Positions 7,539-15,200 of a stretch of DNA of 64,000 bases are shown here, one piece after another (the first letter of the stretch is position 1; each line of letters begins with the position of its first letter). The notes under the pieces are model-generated. The model did not search any database and was not told the DNA's origin. It was given only the letters and a program-made list of their open reading frames with translations. The translations under genes were made by a program, and so were the position numbers. Origin of the DNA: JAVJSF01 sp040219555. GTDB lineage: Bacteria; Actinomycetota; Thermoleophilia; Miltoncostaeales; Miltoncostaeaceae. The stretch is from assembly GCA_040219555.1 (NCBI GenBank), contig JAVJSF010000009.1:434001-498000 (forward strand). The letters are read 5' to 3'.

Positions 7539-9049
7539 TACGCCCCCCTGCGCCATAGCACCACGGGGACCGTGCGCGCCAGGATCGTCAGGTCCAGCCA
7601 CACCGACCAGCTCTCGATGTAGAAGAAGTCCAGGCGCATCAGCTCGTCGAACGACAGGTCGCTGCGCCCGCTCACCTGCCACAGGCCGGTCATCCCCGGC
7701 AGAACCAGGTAGCGCTTCTTCTGGAGGTCGTCCAGCAGCTCGTAGTCACGAAGCGGCAGCGGCCGCGGGCCCACCAGCGACATCTCCCCGCGGATGACGT
7801 TCCACAGCTGGGGGAACTCGTCGATGGAGAAGCGGCGCAGGATCCGCCCGGGCCGGGTCACCCGGGGGTCGTCCTGCAGCTTGAACAGCGCCCCGTCGGC
7901 CTCGTTGGCGTCCTCGAGGCCGGCCTGGAGGTCCTCGGCGTCCTTGACCATCGTGCGCAGCTTCAGGCAGTCGAAGTCGCGCTCCTCAACGCCCACGCGC
8001 CGGCTGCGGTGGATCACCGGGCCACCGTCACTCACCTTGATCGCCACGGCCGCCACGGCCAGCACCGGCAGCGCCACCACCCCGATCAGCACCGAGGCCA
8101 CCACGTCGAAGGCGCGCTTGGTGAGGTAGGCGGCGCCGCCCAGCACCGGCGGGCGCAGCTCGAACAGCGGCAGGCCCGGGGCGGGGACGGCCTCGACCGA
8201 GTGCGAGAGCAACTCGGCGGCCGTGGGGGCCAGGCGCACGCGAAGGCCCCGGCGCCGGCACACATCCAGCAACTCCAGCACCGCCGTGTCGTCGCGGGTG
8301 GAGCCCGTGAGGATGACCTCGTCGATGCGCTCGGGGTCCAGTGCGTCGCGCAGCGCGGCCGCCTCGCCGGAGGCGTCCGGCGCGGATACGCCGCCCACCA
8401 GCATGTGGCGCGCCGTCACCCGGTAGGGGACCCCCCGCCGCGAGCGGCTCTGGGCCAGGCCGCGCTCGATGCTCTGCATCAGCCCCGGCTGGCCCACCAG
8501 CAGCGCGCGGCGCTCGTAGCGGAGGTGGTCCAGCACCATCGCGGTGATGCTGTTGTAGCTGCCGCGCAGGGCCAGGATGCCCGCGCCCACCAGGAACCAG
8601 GACGAGTAGAAGATGTAGTAGGTGTCGAAACGCCAGCCCGCGATCGACACCACGATCAGGACGATCAGGGTGGCCAGGGTGACGCCCGAGAGCACCGCCG
8701 CCGCGCCGGCCCGCTGTTCGCGCGGGGCGTACAGCCGGTTCTTGGCGAACAGCAGGATCAGCGTGCCCGCGGCTACGGGCAGTGCCTTCTGCTCGACGGC
8801 CCAGATGGCGCTGCTGTCGATGGGCGCGCCCTGGAGCCACAGCTTGAAGGCCAGCGCGGCGTAGATGCCCATGAAGATGGCCGTCACATCCATGGCCACC
8901 AGCACCAGGACCGAGCACAGGCGCCGGACCGCCGCGCCGCCGGCCGGGCCCACCAGCATCGGCCGGGAGCGGTGGTCCTTGCGTGCGTGCCGGCCGCTCT
9001 CGCCGGCCCGCGAGACGTCGGCCGCCGTTCGCTGGGGGCGCGTGGTCAC
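7535..9049 (-). CDS. Polyprenyl-phosphate hexose-1-phosphate transferase (WbaP/ExoY-like)
   Basis: A 504-residue membrane initiating sugar transferase, expected to load the first sugar-1-phosphate onto undecaprenyl/decaprenyl phosphate at the inner face of the membrane. The N-terminal half has several membrane segments and a Rossmann-like region (RRALLVGQPG). The C-terminal catalytic domain starts at KRAFDVVAS and contains DCLKLRTM, the basic/aspartate core, QLWNVIRGEMSLVGPRP and GMTGLWQVSGR, all family hallmarks. The GTG at 9049 lies 6 bases after TACCAT (leaderless). It is the likely start of glycan assembly for the minus-strand block. The donor could be UDP-Gal, UDP-Glc or similar; it cannot be told from sequence. 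Confidence 0.9.
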   Translation of the reverse strand: MTTRPQRTAADVSRAGESGRHARKDHRSRPMLVGPAGGAAVRRLCSVLVLVAMDVTAIFMGIYAALAFKLWLQGAPIDSSAIWAVEQKALPVAAGTLILLFAKNRLYAPREQRAGAAAVLSGVTLATLIVLIVVSIAGWRFDTYYIFYSSWFLVGAGILALRGSYNSITAMVLDHLRYERRALLVGQPGLMQSIERGLAQSRSRRGVPYRVTARHMLVGGVSAPDASGEAAALRDALDPERIDEVILTGSTRDDTAVLELLDVCRRRGLRVRLAPTAAELLSHSVEAVPAPGLPLFELRPPVLGGAAYLTKRAFDVVASVLIGVVALPVLAVAAVAIKVSDGGPVIHRSRRVGVEERDFDCLKLRTMVKDAEDLQAGLEDANEADGALFKLQDDPRVTRPGRILRRFSIDEFPQLWNVIRGEMSLVGPRPLPLRDYELLDDLQKKRYLVLPGMTGLWQVSGRSDLSFDELMRLDFFYIESWSVWLDLTILARTVPVVLWRRGAY

Positions 9050-9055
9050 CGTGCG

Positions 9056-9061
9056 ATGGTA
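9056..9061 (-). promoter_or_regulatory. -10 box (TACCAT) for the sugar transferase operon
   Basis: TACCAT ends 6 bases before GTG 9049. A TTCACG hexamer lies 17 bases upstream of it as a possible -35 element. The layout implies a leaderless transcript covering 9049 down to hemD. Confidence 0.6.
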
Positions 9062-9117
9062 CCGGTGCGCGCCGCGCGCGTGAATCCGCGCGGGATGGGG
9101 CGTGCCGCGCGGACCTC

Positions 9118-9960
9118 TCAGGCGTCGCCCGGCTTGCGCAGACGCAGGTACATGGCTGCGTGGCGTCGCGGCGCCAGTTCCGCGGGCGAGTCGATGCGCG
9201 CGAAGTTCCGCGCGCACACCGCGCCCAGCACCGGGCCGGCCAGGAACGACCAGGGCCGCGCGGCGAAGAACCTCTCGTGCACCGGCCGGCGCTCGCGCAC
9301 GTACTCGCGGTGCTCCTCGATCCAGCCGGCGCCCAGCAGGCGCTCGCCCACGGCCCGCTCCGAGTAGCGGCGCTCGAAGAACACCCGCCCGCCCACCCGC
9401 TCGCTGGCCTCGCCCCACACCGGCCGCCCCACGAACACGTCGGTGTGGGTGGCGGCGACGTTGGTGGTGAGGTGCAGCACGCCGCCCGGGCGCAGCACCC
9501 GCCACATCTCGGCCATCGCGCGGGTGTCGCCGTCGCCGGCGATGTGCTCGATCACCGACACGCACGCGACGGCATCGACGCTCCCGTCGGGCAGGTCCAG
9601 CGCCCGCGCGTCCATCACCCGTAGATCCAGGGCGGGGTCCAGCACACGCCAGCGCTCGATCTCGTCGGCGAACAGGTCGACCGCTATCCAGCGGCCGTGC
9701 CCGGCGGCGTTCAGGCGACTGGCCAGCAGCTTGGGGCTCGAGACGTCCAGGCAGTCGCCGGCGAAGGGCTCGGCGGCCACACGGGCCAGCTCGTAGAACC
9801 GCCACGGCTCCAGCGGCACCAGCAGCCGGTACAGGCCCGCCCGCGGGGCCACCATCCGGCGGGTGCGCAGGGTCCTCCCCAGCCAGCGGAGGCCCAGCGC
9901 CCAGCTGCGGCGGGTGAGGCCGTGCCAGGCGCGCGGCGCCCGCACGGGCACGGCGCTCAC
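9118..9960 (-). CDS. SAM-dependent methyltransferase (class I)
   Basis: A 280-residue class I methyltransferase. Instead of a classic GxGxG, motif I is LDVSSPKLLA, followed by WIAVDLFADEI, DLRVMDARALDLPDGSVDAVACVSVIEHIAGDGD and a LRPGGVLHLTTNV strand, as in Methyltransf_11 proteins. The weak motif I (DVSSPK) is shared by some members acting in glycan loci. The GTG at 9960 overlaps the TGA of the upstream GT (GTGA). It probably methylates a sugar or a metabolite in the polysaccharide pathway; that role is inferred from position only. Confidence 0.8.
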   Translation of the reverse strand: MSAVPVRAPRAWHGLTRRSWALGLRWLGRTLRTRRMVAPRAGLYRLLVPLEPWRFYELARVAAEPFAGDCLDVSSPKLLASRLNAAGHGRWIAVDLFADEIERWRVLDPALDLRVMDARALDLPDGSVDAVACVSVIEHIAGDGDTRAMAEMWRVLRPGGVLHLTTNVAATHTDVFVGRPVWGEASERVGGRVFFERRYSERAVGERLLGAGWIEEHREYVRERRPVHERFFAARPWSFLAGPVLGAVCARNFARIDSPAELAPRRHAAMYLRLRKPGDA

Positions 9961-11099
9961 CGGGGCAGCACCCGGCGGTACACGTCGCGGGTGGCCGTCG
10001 CGGCCGCGGGCCACGAGTAGCGCTGGGTGATCTCGCGCCCGCTCTCGCCGCGCTCGCGCAGGGCCTCCCGGTCGGCCAGAGCGCGCGTCAGATGGGCGGC
10101 GATGCCCTCGGGCGTCACCTCGTCCTCCTCCATGAAGATCGCGCGGTCGGCGCCGATCTCGACGAGCGACGAGTTGCGCGCGCACAGGACCGGGCAGCCG
10201 TGCGCCATGGCCTCGGCCACCGGGAGTCCGAAGCCCTCGTACGCCGAGGGGAACACCAGCAGCGTGGCCCGGCGGTAGAGGTCCATCAGCTCCTCGCGGC
10301 GGACGAAGCCACGGATCTCGCACCCCGGGCCGGCCGCCTCGCGCACCGCGGCCTCCTCGCCGCCGTCGCCGCCGACGATGACCAGCCGGCACGGCGGCGG
10401 GTCGGCAGGGGCGTCCGCGAAGTAACGGGCGTGGCCGGCCGCCAGCGGGACGATGCGCTTGCGCTCCTCCATGATCCCCACCGACAGGATGAAGGGCTCC
10501 CGCGGCCCCGGCGGCCAGGTGTCCACATCCACGCCGTTCGCCACCACCCGGATGCGCTCCGGGCGGACCCCGTAGAGCTCGCGCAGGTCGTCGGCCGCCG
10601 ACTGGGAGACCGCGATCACGCGCACCGCACGGCGCACCGAGCGCCGGGCGAAGAAGCTCGCATAGCGGCGGAAGTTCTCGGGGAAGGCATGGGGGACGCG
10701 CTCCCACGAGAGGTCGTGGATCGTCACCACCACCGGGCAGGGGCTGAACCAGGGGCCCCAGGTGACCGGCGCGTGGATCAGTGCCGCGCCGCGCCGCCAG
10801 GCGATCAGCGGCAGCAGCACGTGCAGCCACAGCAGGTCCAGGAGCAGATTGCCCACCGAGGTCAGCCGGTTACGGCGCGGCAGGCCCGGGGGGCCGTACA
10901 CCCACTCCACCCGCAGGTCGGAGGCCGGCCGGCTCTCCATCACCTGGCGCAGTTCCTCGATGTAGGTGGCGATGCCGGTCGCCCGCCGGCGCGCCATGCG
11001 ACCGTCCACCAGCACCAGGGGCGCCGAGGCGCCGCCGATCGCCGTGGGCAGCCCCGCGGTGCGGGTCTCCCTCCTGCGGCGCTGTCCTGGCGGGGTCAT
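9957..11099 (-). CDS. Glycosyltransferase family 4 (mannosyltransferase-like)
   Basis: A 380-residue GT-B enzyme. The acceptor half has LIHAPVTWGPW, VVVTIHDLSWERVPHAF and VIAVSQSAADDLRE. The donor half has ILSVGIMEERKRI, EIRGFVRREELMDLYRRA and FPSAYEGFGLPVAEAMAHGCPV, the E-x7-E motif. This arrangement is typical of GT4 mannosyl/rhamnosyltransferases. It starts at ATG 11099 with GGAGA upstream. It is followed by the overlapping methyltransferase gene, suggesting sugar addition and then methylation. Confidence 0.87.
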   Translation of the reverse strand: MTPPGQRRRRETRTAGLPTAIGGASAPLVLVDGRMARRRATGIATYIEELRQVMESRPASDLRVEWVYGPPGLPRRNRLTSVGNLLLDLLWLHVLLPLIAWRRGAALIHAPVTWGPWFSPCPVVVTIHDLSWERVPHAFPENFRRYASFFARRSVRRAVRVIAVSQSAADDLRELYGVRPERIRVVANGVDVDTWPPGPREPFILSVGIMEERKRIVPLAAGHARYFADAPADPPPCRLVIVGGDGGEEAAVREAAGPGCEIRGFVRREELMDLYRRATLLVFPSAYEGFGLPVAEAMAHGCPVLCARNSSLVEIGADRAIFMEEDEVTPEGIAAHLTRALADREALRERGESGREITQRYSWPAAATATRDVYRRVLPR

Positions 11100-11158
11100 C
11101 GGGGCGCGGTCTCCATGCCCGGTGGGGTCGGGGCGTGCGCTGCGGGGACGCCGGCGGG

Positions 11159-11179
11159 CCGCCGGATGCCGTCCGGCGG
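11159..11179 (-). terminator. Hairpin downstream of the phosphatase-like gene
   Basis: A perfect 8-bp stem, CCGCCGGA (11159-11166) and TCCGGCGG (11172-11179), with a 5-base loop lies just after the TGA at 11187-11189 on the minus strand. No T-run follows. It could be a terminator or an mRNA-processing or stability hairpin between two transcription units. Confidence 0.45.
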
Positions 11180-11186
11180 GGCGCGC

Positions 11187-11786
11187 TCACGCCGGCACCG
11201 GGACGCTCTGACCCACGAGCGAGGCCGTCAGGGAGCCTACAGGGAGCCCGTCGGCCCGAGCGGCCTGGAACGCGGCGTGGCGGTCGCGCGCCAGGCCCAG
11301 CGTCAGCCGCAGCGCGGCGTCGACCGCGGCCAGCACCTCGCCAGGCCGGTCGCAGTGCACCAGCACCGGGCCGGCGACGGGTCGCTCCAGCAACTCGCGC
11401 ACCGTGGCCACCAGCCGCGGCAGCTCGCCCACGGCCTGGCGGGGCTCGCCCAGGGGGTGCCAGTGGACCTCCCAGCCCATCGCCGCATACCCGGCCAGGC
11501 CGTGGCGGCTGCGCATCCCCGAGACCACCGTGCGCACACCGCGCTCTGCCCACCAGGCGCACTCGTCCTCGCGCAGCGCACGACGGTGGCTGCGCCCGCC
11601 CCGGCCGGGGCGCTCGGCCACCGCCAGGCGCCCGGGGATGATCCACGCCGGGCGCGCGGGGGCCACGGGAGCGGGGGTGCGATCGGGGACGGCGCCGGTC
11701 ATGGCCAGAGGTTCGTCCCGCCCGGTGTCACGGCTCAACACCTGGATGTGCCGGCACCGTGCCGGGCCGGTCACATCCGCGGTCAC
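11187..11786 (-). CDS. Dual-specificity phosphatase-like protein lacking the catalytic Arg
   Basis: 199 residues from GTG 11786, which overlaps the thioesterase stop (GTGA); an internal ATG at 11702 would give 171 residues. The fold pattern resembles tyrosine/dual-specificity phosphatases: WIIPGRLAVAERP, GVRTVVSGM, a GWEVHWHPLGE strand, then VLVHCDRPGEV where the P-loop HC-x5-R should be. The Cys is present, but the position six after it is Val instead of Arg. It is therefore probably a pseudophosphatase, or uses another Arg. The partner or substrate is unknown. It sits between a thioesterase and GT genes. Confidence 0.6.
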   Translation of the reverse strand: MTADVTGPARCRHIQVLSRDTGRDEPLAMTGAVPDRTPAPVAPARPAWIIPGRLAVAERPGRGGRSHRRALREDECAWWAERGVRTVVSGMRSRHGLAGYAAMGWEVHWHPLGEPRQAVGELPRLVATVRELLERPVAGPVLVHCDRPGEVLAAVDAALRLTLGLARDRHAAFQAARADGLPVGSLTASLVGQSVPVPA

Positions 11787-12199
11787 CCCTCGGCGGGTGG
11801 CTCCTCGATCAGGTGGGCGCGCAGCCACTCGGGTGCCCGCAGGGTGGCGCGCGTCTCGCGGTCCACACACACGTGGGTCAGCTCGGCCAGGGCCATCTGC
11901 TCGCCGGCGCGCGTGAAGCGGTGGCGCGTGCGGAACGAGCTGTTGCCCACGACGGCCAGCCAGGTGGTCTGGTGGATCGTGTCGTCCAGCAGGATGCGCC
12001 CGTCGATGGAGGTCTGGACATTCACGATCGGGACGCCCGGCCCCTCGGCCAGCAGGCGCGTGAACGGGTATCCGATCTCCGCCAGCCACTCCGACAGGCC
12101 GCGGTCGACCCACCGCAGCAGGTTCGTGAAGTGGATCTGGGCCACGTCCACGTCGGACATCACCACGCGGAAGGTGCGCCGGTGCGCGTACGGGGTCAT
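11783..12199 (-). CDS. 4HBT-family acyl-CoA thioesterase
   Basis: A 138-residue hot-dog fold thioesterase of the YbgC/4-hydroxybenzoyl-CoA thioesterase type. The characteristic helix start SDVDVAQIHFTNLLRWVDRGLSEWL (read at residues 15-39) contains the catalytic Asp region. The Q-x-x-x-D strand (VNVQTSIDGRI) and the RHRFTRAGEQMALAELTHVCVD strand follow. It hydrolyses acyl-CoA in the cytoplasm; the chain specificity is unknown. The ATG at 12199 follows a TAGGGT -10 box by 6 bases, giving a leaderless start. It leads the unit with the phosphatase-like gene. Confidence 0.85.
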   Translation of the reverse strand: MTPYAHRRTFRVVMSDVDVAQIHFTNLLRWVDRGLSEWLAEIGYPFTRLLAEGPGVPIVNVQTSIDGRILLDDTIHQTTWLAVVGNSSFRTRHRFTRAGEQMALAELTHVCVDRETRATLRAPEWLRAHLIEEPPAEG

Positions 12200-12205
12200 G
12201 GCGGG

Positions 12206-12211
12206 ACCCTA
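12206..12211 (-). promoter_or_regulatory. -10 box (TAGGGT) for the thioesterase gene
   Basis: TAGGGT on the minus strand, 6 bases before ATG 12199. This is the layout of a leaderless transcript. Confidence 0.6.
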
Positions 12212-12345
12212 GCCGCCGCGCGGCGGCCATCCGCGGGCGGTTTGGTGAGGCGCGTTGGCGCGATTCCCGCGCATTTCGCGACCGTCAGATGCTTGCGGCC
12301 CACGGGAACGGGACTGCGAAGTGAATGGCTCGATGCCGAAGCGCC

Positions 12346-12843
12346 CTAGCGAGCGGCCAGGATCACGGGGAGAACATCGAAAAGGGGTGCACACCCGACA
12401 CCCAAGTGATCGCACACCCCGCGCATGTTTGCGGCCTTTCCGTTCGCCTGCCCGCTCAATCGGATTCCCTCGTACGAGACCACTGTACCCCCAACCGCCA
12501 TCGCGGTCGCAACGACCCAGGGGTCGGCGTCGTGCTGCCCGGACCCGTTCGTCCATTTGGGCGGAGCGCAGGTGATTACCGCCGGGATGTGCCGTTGTAC
12601 TTCGGGCGTAGGTCTAACGACTGTGCAGGCGCGCATTCTCAGCCAAGCAACAAGGTCGTCGCCTCCGAGGTCGACCTCGTCAAGAACGGCCTTCGGCAGG
12701 ACCACACGCCCGCTCGCCATTGCCTGCGCCAACGCCGTCCAAACCCCAGGAAAGTGCGAGATCGGATAGTGATACCGCCAAGGAGAGACGAGCGCGCTCG
12801 TGTCAAACACGAGGACCCCCTCTTTCGTCGGCCGAGTTGTCAT
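12346..12843 (-). CDS. DUF4411 PIN-like nuclease, predicted toxin
   Basis: A 165-residue DUF4411-type PIN domain. The predicted metal-binding acids are present: D14 in LVFDTSALV, E56 in AVLDEVD, and D105/D107 in QHDADPWVVATA, followed by the VVSYEG strand. The SPWRYHYPISHFPGVW segment after the first Asp is typical of DUF4411. Such proteins are predicted endoribonucleases paired with XRE-ImmA proteins. The ATG overlaps the TGA of the XRE-ImmA gene (ATGA, 12840-12843), so it is translated with it. Base composition is clearly less GC-rich than in the neighbours, which suggests recent transfer. Toxicity has not been shown; it is inferred from family and pairing. Confidence 0.85.
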   Translation of the reverse strand: MTTRPTKEGVLVFDTSALVSPWRYHYPISHFPGVWTALAQAMASGRVVLPKAVLDEVDLGGDDLVAWLRMRACTVVRPTPEVQRHIPAVITCAPPKWTNGSGQHDADPWVVATAMAVGGTVVSYEGIRLSGQANGKAANMRGVCDHLGVGCAPLFDVLPVILAAR

Positions 12844-13961
12844 CGTGCGGCTCGTTCGGCGAGTTCCGCTCGAAGCTTTGGAAACTTGTCGATCTTTGTG
12901 CCATCGAGAGCCCTCGCGGCACCGAGCGCTGAGATCGCCCCTGTGTCGACTGCGCGAAAGACTGTGTCGATGAAAGCTGGGCCGAAGCGAGCAACGACGT
13001 TCCGGTAGTAGTTGCCACCTCGGCCGCTCCTCGGGGCGCGCAAGCCAATTGCCGCGCGGACCCTCCTGATCTCCTCCCAGCGAGCGAGATCGAGCCGCCC
13101 CGTGCGAACTGCCGTCGCGTCCGGAGTCGTCCCGAAGGCTCGGGCCACGCGGTCCACAACGTCCAACAGGCTGCTGCTGGCTTGCTGCGCGGCCGCATAC
13201 TCGAGTCGAAACGACTCCGCAGGCATGAGAACGCTCGCAGCGGTCGCGTTGCAGAGCTCCTCGTCCGCCTGCCAGTCGCGCGACTGGGAATTGATCAGAA
13301 GATGGACTGTCTCGTGGATCAGCGTAAAGGCCCGCGCCCGCGGGTCGTCGCCCAGGTTGAGAAGCACGAGGGGCGCGACCTCATCGGCCAGGGCAAAGCC
13401 CCGCATCACATTGACGTCCACACGAGACGATTGAGAGACGAAGATGCCGACTGCTTCCGCCGAATCGAGCCATAGGCGGAGACTTCCGTACGGATCGAGC
13501 CCCCGTTGAGACTCGACCTCTACGTCGAGCCAGTGCCTGATCTTGGAGGCCAGTGCTGCGCCTCCATCTGGATCGAGACGCGGACGCTGGGCCCATCTCG
13601 GAGCCAACTCCGCGGTCTCAATGACCTCCTTGATGGTGCTCTGCCGCAAGGTCATCTCGCGGATGAGCCCGCGGACCTCCTCGGGCCAAGGCGGGGGTGG
13701 CGTCCCTGGAATGTGGCGGAACCGCGCTTCGACGGGTGATTCGGCCGGCGGCTCCGGCATGAAGAAACTCGGAGTCGAACGCTGGTAGAAGTGCGCCAGC
13801 AACTCAAGCTGCCGCATGGTGATCAGCGATTCGCCGGACTCGGCCGCCTCTAGGCGGGCCGCGGTGAGCCCAGCCTTCTTCGCGGCTTTCTCGAGCGGCG
13901 ATCCGCTCGCCTCGCGCGCCCATCGGAGGACCCGCGGGTTGACGTGGGCGCGCTCGGTCAC
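12840..13961 (-). CDS. XRE-type HTH / ImmA-IrrE metallopeptidase, predicted antitoxin-regulator
   Basis: 373 residues. The N-terminal XRE helix-turn-helix covers roughly residues 8-60 (LEKAAKKAGLTAARLEAAESG, then MRQLELLAHFYQRST). The C-terminal ImmA/IrrE domain has the zinc-peptidase motif HETVH at 216-220 with the downstream acidic ligand region DEELCNATAASVLMP. This two-domain form is known from regulators that cleave repressors and from COG2856-type antitoxins paired with PIN-like proteins. The start is GTG 13961, 6 bases after TAGACT, with a dyad over the -10 box that could be its own operator. It is predicted to bind DNA, repress its operon and neutralise the DUF4411 protein. Confidence 0.87.
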   Translation of the reverse strand: MTERAHVNPRVLRWAREASGSPLEKAAKKAGLTAARLEAAESGESLITMRQLELLAHFYQRSTPSFFMPEPPAESPVEARFRHIPGTPPPPWPEEVRGLIREMTLRQSTIKEVIETAELAPRWAQRPRLDPDGGAALASKIRHWLDVEVESQRGLDPYGSLRLWLDSAEAVGIFVSQSSRVDVNVMRGFALADEVAPLVLLNLGDDPRARAFTLIHETVHLLINSQSRDWQADEELCNATAASVLMPAESFRLEYAAAQQASSSLLDVVDRVARAFGTTPDATAVRTGRLDLARWEEIRRVRAAIGLRAPRSGRGGNYYRNVVARFGPAFIDTVFRAVDTGAISALGAARALDGTKIDKFPKLRAELAERAAR

Positions 13962-13966
13962 GACGG

Positions 13967-13978
13967 GAGTCTAGTCTC
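13967..13978. promoter_or_regulatory. Promoter with dyad operator for the XRE-ImmA/PIN operon
   Basis: The minus-strand -10 box TAGACT (13973-13968) ends 6 bases before GTG 13961. It lies inside a 12-bp imperfect palindrome, GAGTCTAGTCTC (five of six pairs), which also contains a plus-strand TAGTCT box sharing the same TA. Overlap of dyad and -10 suits autorepression by the XRE protein. Regulation is inferred. Confidence 0.5.
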
Positions 13979-14036
13979 GATCGCCGACCCGAATCGTTCT
14001 GGAAAAGCTCTCCGTTCGTCCACGCCTGCGGGCTTC

Positions 14037-14831
14037 CTAGCCCGACCTCGCCGCTGCATTCAGCTGGGAGAACATGATGTCGCGGGTCTCAGCCCACACC
14101 GAAGCCAGGTACGCTAGCTGCTCGAGCTCCGCAGAGATCCCTGGTGACGTGCCATTCGCTGCGGCCCATTTGATGCGATCACGCACGGCTTTTCCACGCG
14201 CGTTTATCGCTGCCTCCTCGAAGGGCCATGGAGCCAGATATAGGAGGTCTGCCCAATCATCAGATGGATAGGGGGAGCAGGCCAGGCGACGCAAGGGATG
14301 AAAGAAGAATTCCTTGTGCTGCCGCCGAACTGCCGCCGTGGTGAGCTCTTGGACTGACTCGTGGACGAGGAGGCGTGGTCCCTTGATCCCGGCCTCTGCG
14401 AATACCGCGCCGAGGAGCTCGTCGGAGTACGTGGTTACCGAGACTTCGTCCCAGTCCCCCGTCAACTGCGTCCGATCCGCGAACGACAGCGACGATCCGA
14501 CGCACGGGACGACGACGCCGCGGAGCCACAGCCTCGATGCCTTGGATGCCCTAAGGAAAGCACCGAGGAACAGGCGCTCGCCGAACCCCACAGCCTCGGC
14601 CGCGTCGTCGAAGGCCAGGATGACGGAGTCGGAGCGAATGTTCCCGGTCACGTGGGATTGAGTACCGGTCAGTGCTTCCGTGACTAGCGACCGAACTGTT
14701 TCGTAGGCTTTGGAGACCGCCGCCTCGTTCCCGGAGCGCCACAGGTTGCGCGTGCCGAGGATGTCTAGATAGACCAAGCCCCCTGGGCGGCTATCAGCCG
14801 GAGCCTCGCCAGTGGGCTTCTCACTCGCCAT
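14037..14831 (-). CDS. Divergent class III nucleotidyl cyclase-like protein
   Basis: 264 residues from ATG 14831. I do not recognise a named family, but the fold pattern resembles class III adenylyl/guanylyl cyclases. The first strand LVYLDILGTRNLW has an Asp at 23 in the place of the metal-binding FxDIxGF motif. A hairpin SDSVILAF (Asp 68) matches the GDxxxxxF motif, and LWLRGVVV follows. A C-terminal half of about 150 residues is unassigned. It has atypical (lower GC) composition and sits upstream of the XRE-ImmA/PIN pair on the same strand. An alternative ATG at 14954 would add a weakly hydrophobic N-terminus. It could be a signalling enzyme of a defence island or a non-catalytic relative. 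Confidence 0.6.
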   Translation of the reverse strand: MASEKPTGEAPADSRPGGLVYLDILGTRNLWRSGNEAAVSKAYETVRSLVTEALTGTQSHVTGNIRSDSVILAFDDAAEAVGFGERLFLGAFLRASKASRLWLRGVVVPCVGSSLSFADRTQLTGDWDEVSVTTYSDELLGAVFAEAGIKGPRLLVHESVQELTTAAVRRQHKEFFFHPLRRLACSPYPSDDWADLLYLAPWPFEEAAINARGKAVRDRIKWAAANGTSPGISAELEQLAYLASVWAETRDIMFSQLNAAARSG

Positions 14832-15200
14832 TGCCAAAGACCCTTTCACGGTGGGGGGACCTTCGCCGGTCCGCAGGCGCGTCATCATCACGGCGACGCC
14901 GAGAAACACTCCGAGGGCGTGGTGTCGTGCGGCCGCGCGCTGCTCGGCCGACATTGCGCCCAATCCCGGCGGTGCGGAGGCTAGTGGCCTGGGCCCAGAA
15001 GGGCAGCACGGACCCGGTGAACTGACCGCCTGGCTAGTGATTCTCACCGCCCGCTCAGCGCAGACGGGCGGCCATTGCGGTTGAGCTTGGGCGCTGTGAG
15101 CGAGCACGTAGCCCGGGGGGGCGACACGCGCGATCCACGATCACCCGCTCGGCGCAGGCCACCAAGAGCCAGGCCGTCGGACCGTCTAGGGTGACCGCTC
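14832..15200. other. Divergent intergenic region, island edge
   Basis: 369 bases between the cyclase-like gene and the GT at 15201. It holds the -10 box at 15187-15192 for the plus gene. On the minus strand a TAGCCT box lies about 23 bases before an alternative ATG at 14954 of the cyclase-like gene. Several open frames cross it with no recognisable protein. No tRNA or att-like repeat was seen. Confidence 0.5.
15187..15192 (+). promoter_or_regulatory. -10 box (TAGGGT) for the GT operon at 15.2 kb
   Basis: TAGGGT, then 8 bases, then ATG 15201. A leaderless layout. Confidence 0.6.

Noticed and set aside
12346..15200. Search for att repeats, a tRNA target or an integrase around the low-GC island
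   Set aside because: None seen; the island has no visible mobility gene in the window.
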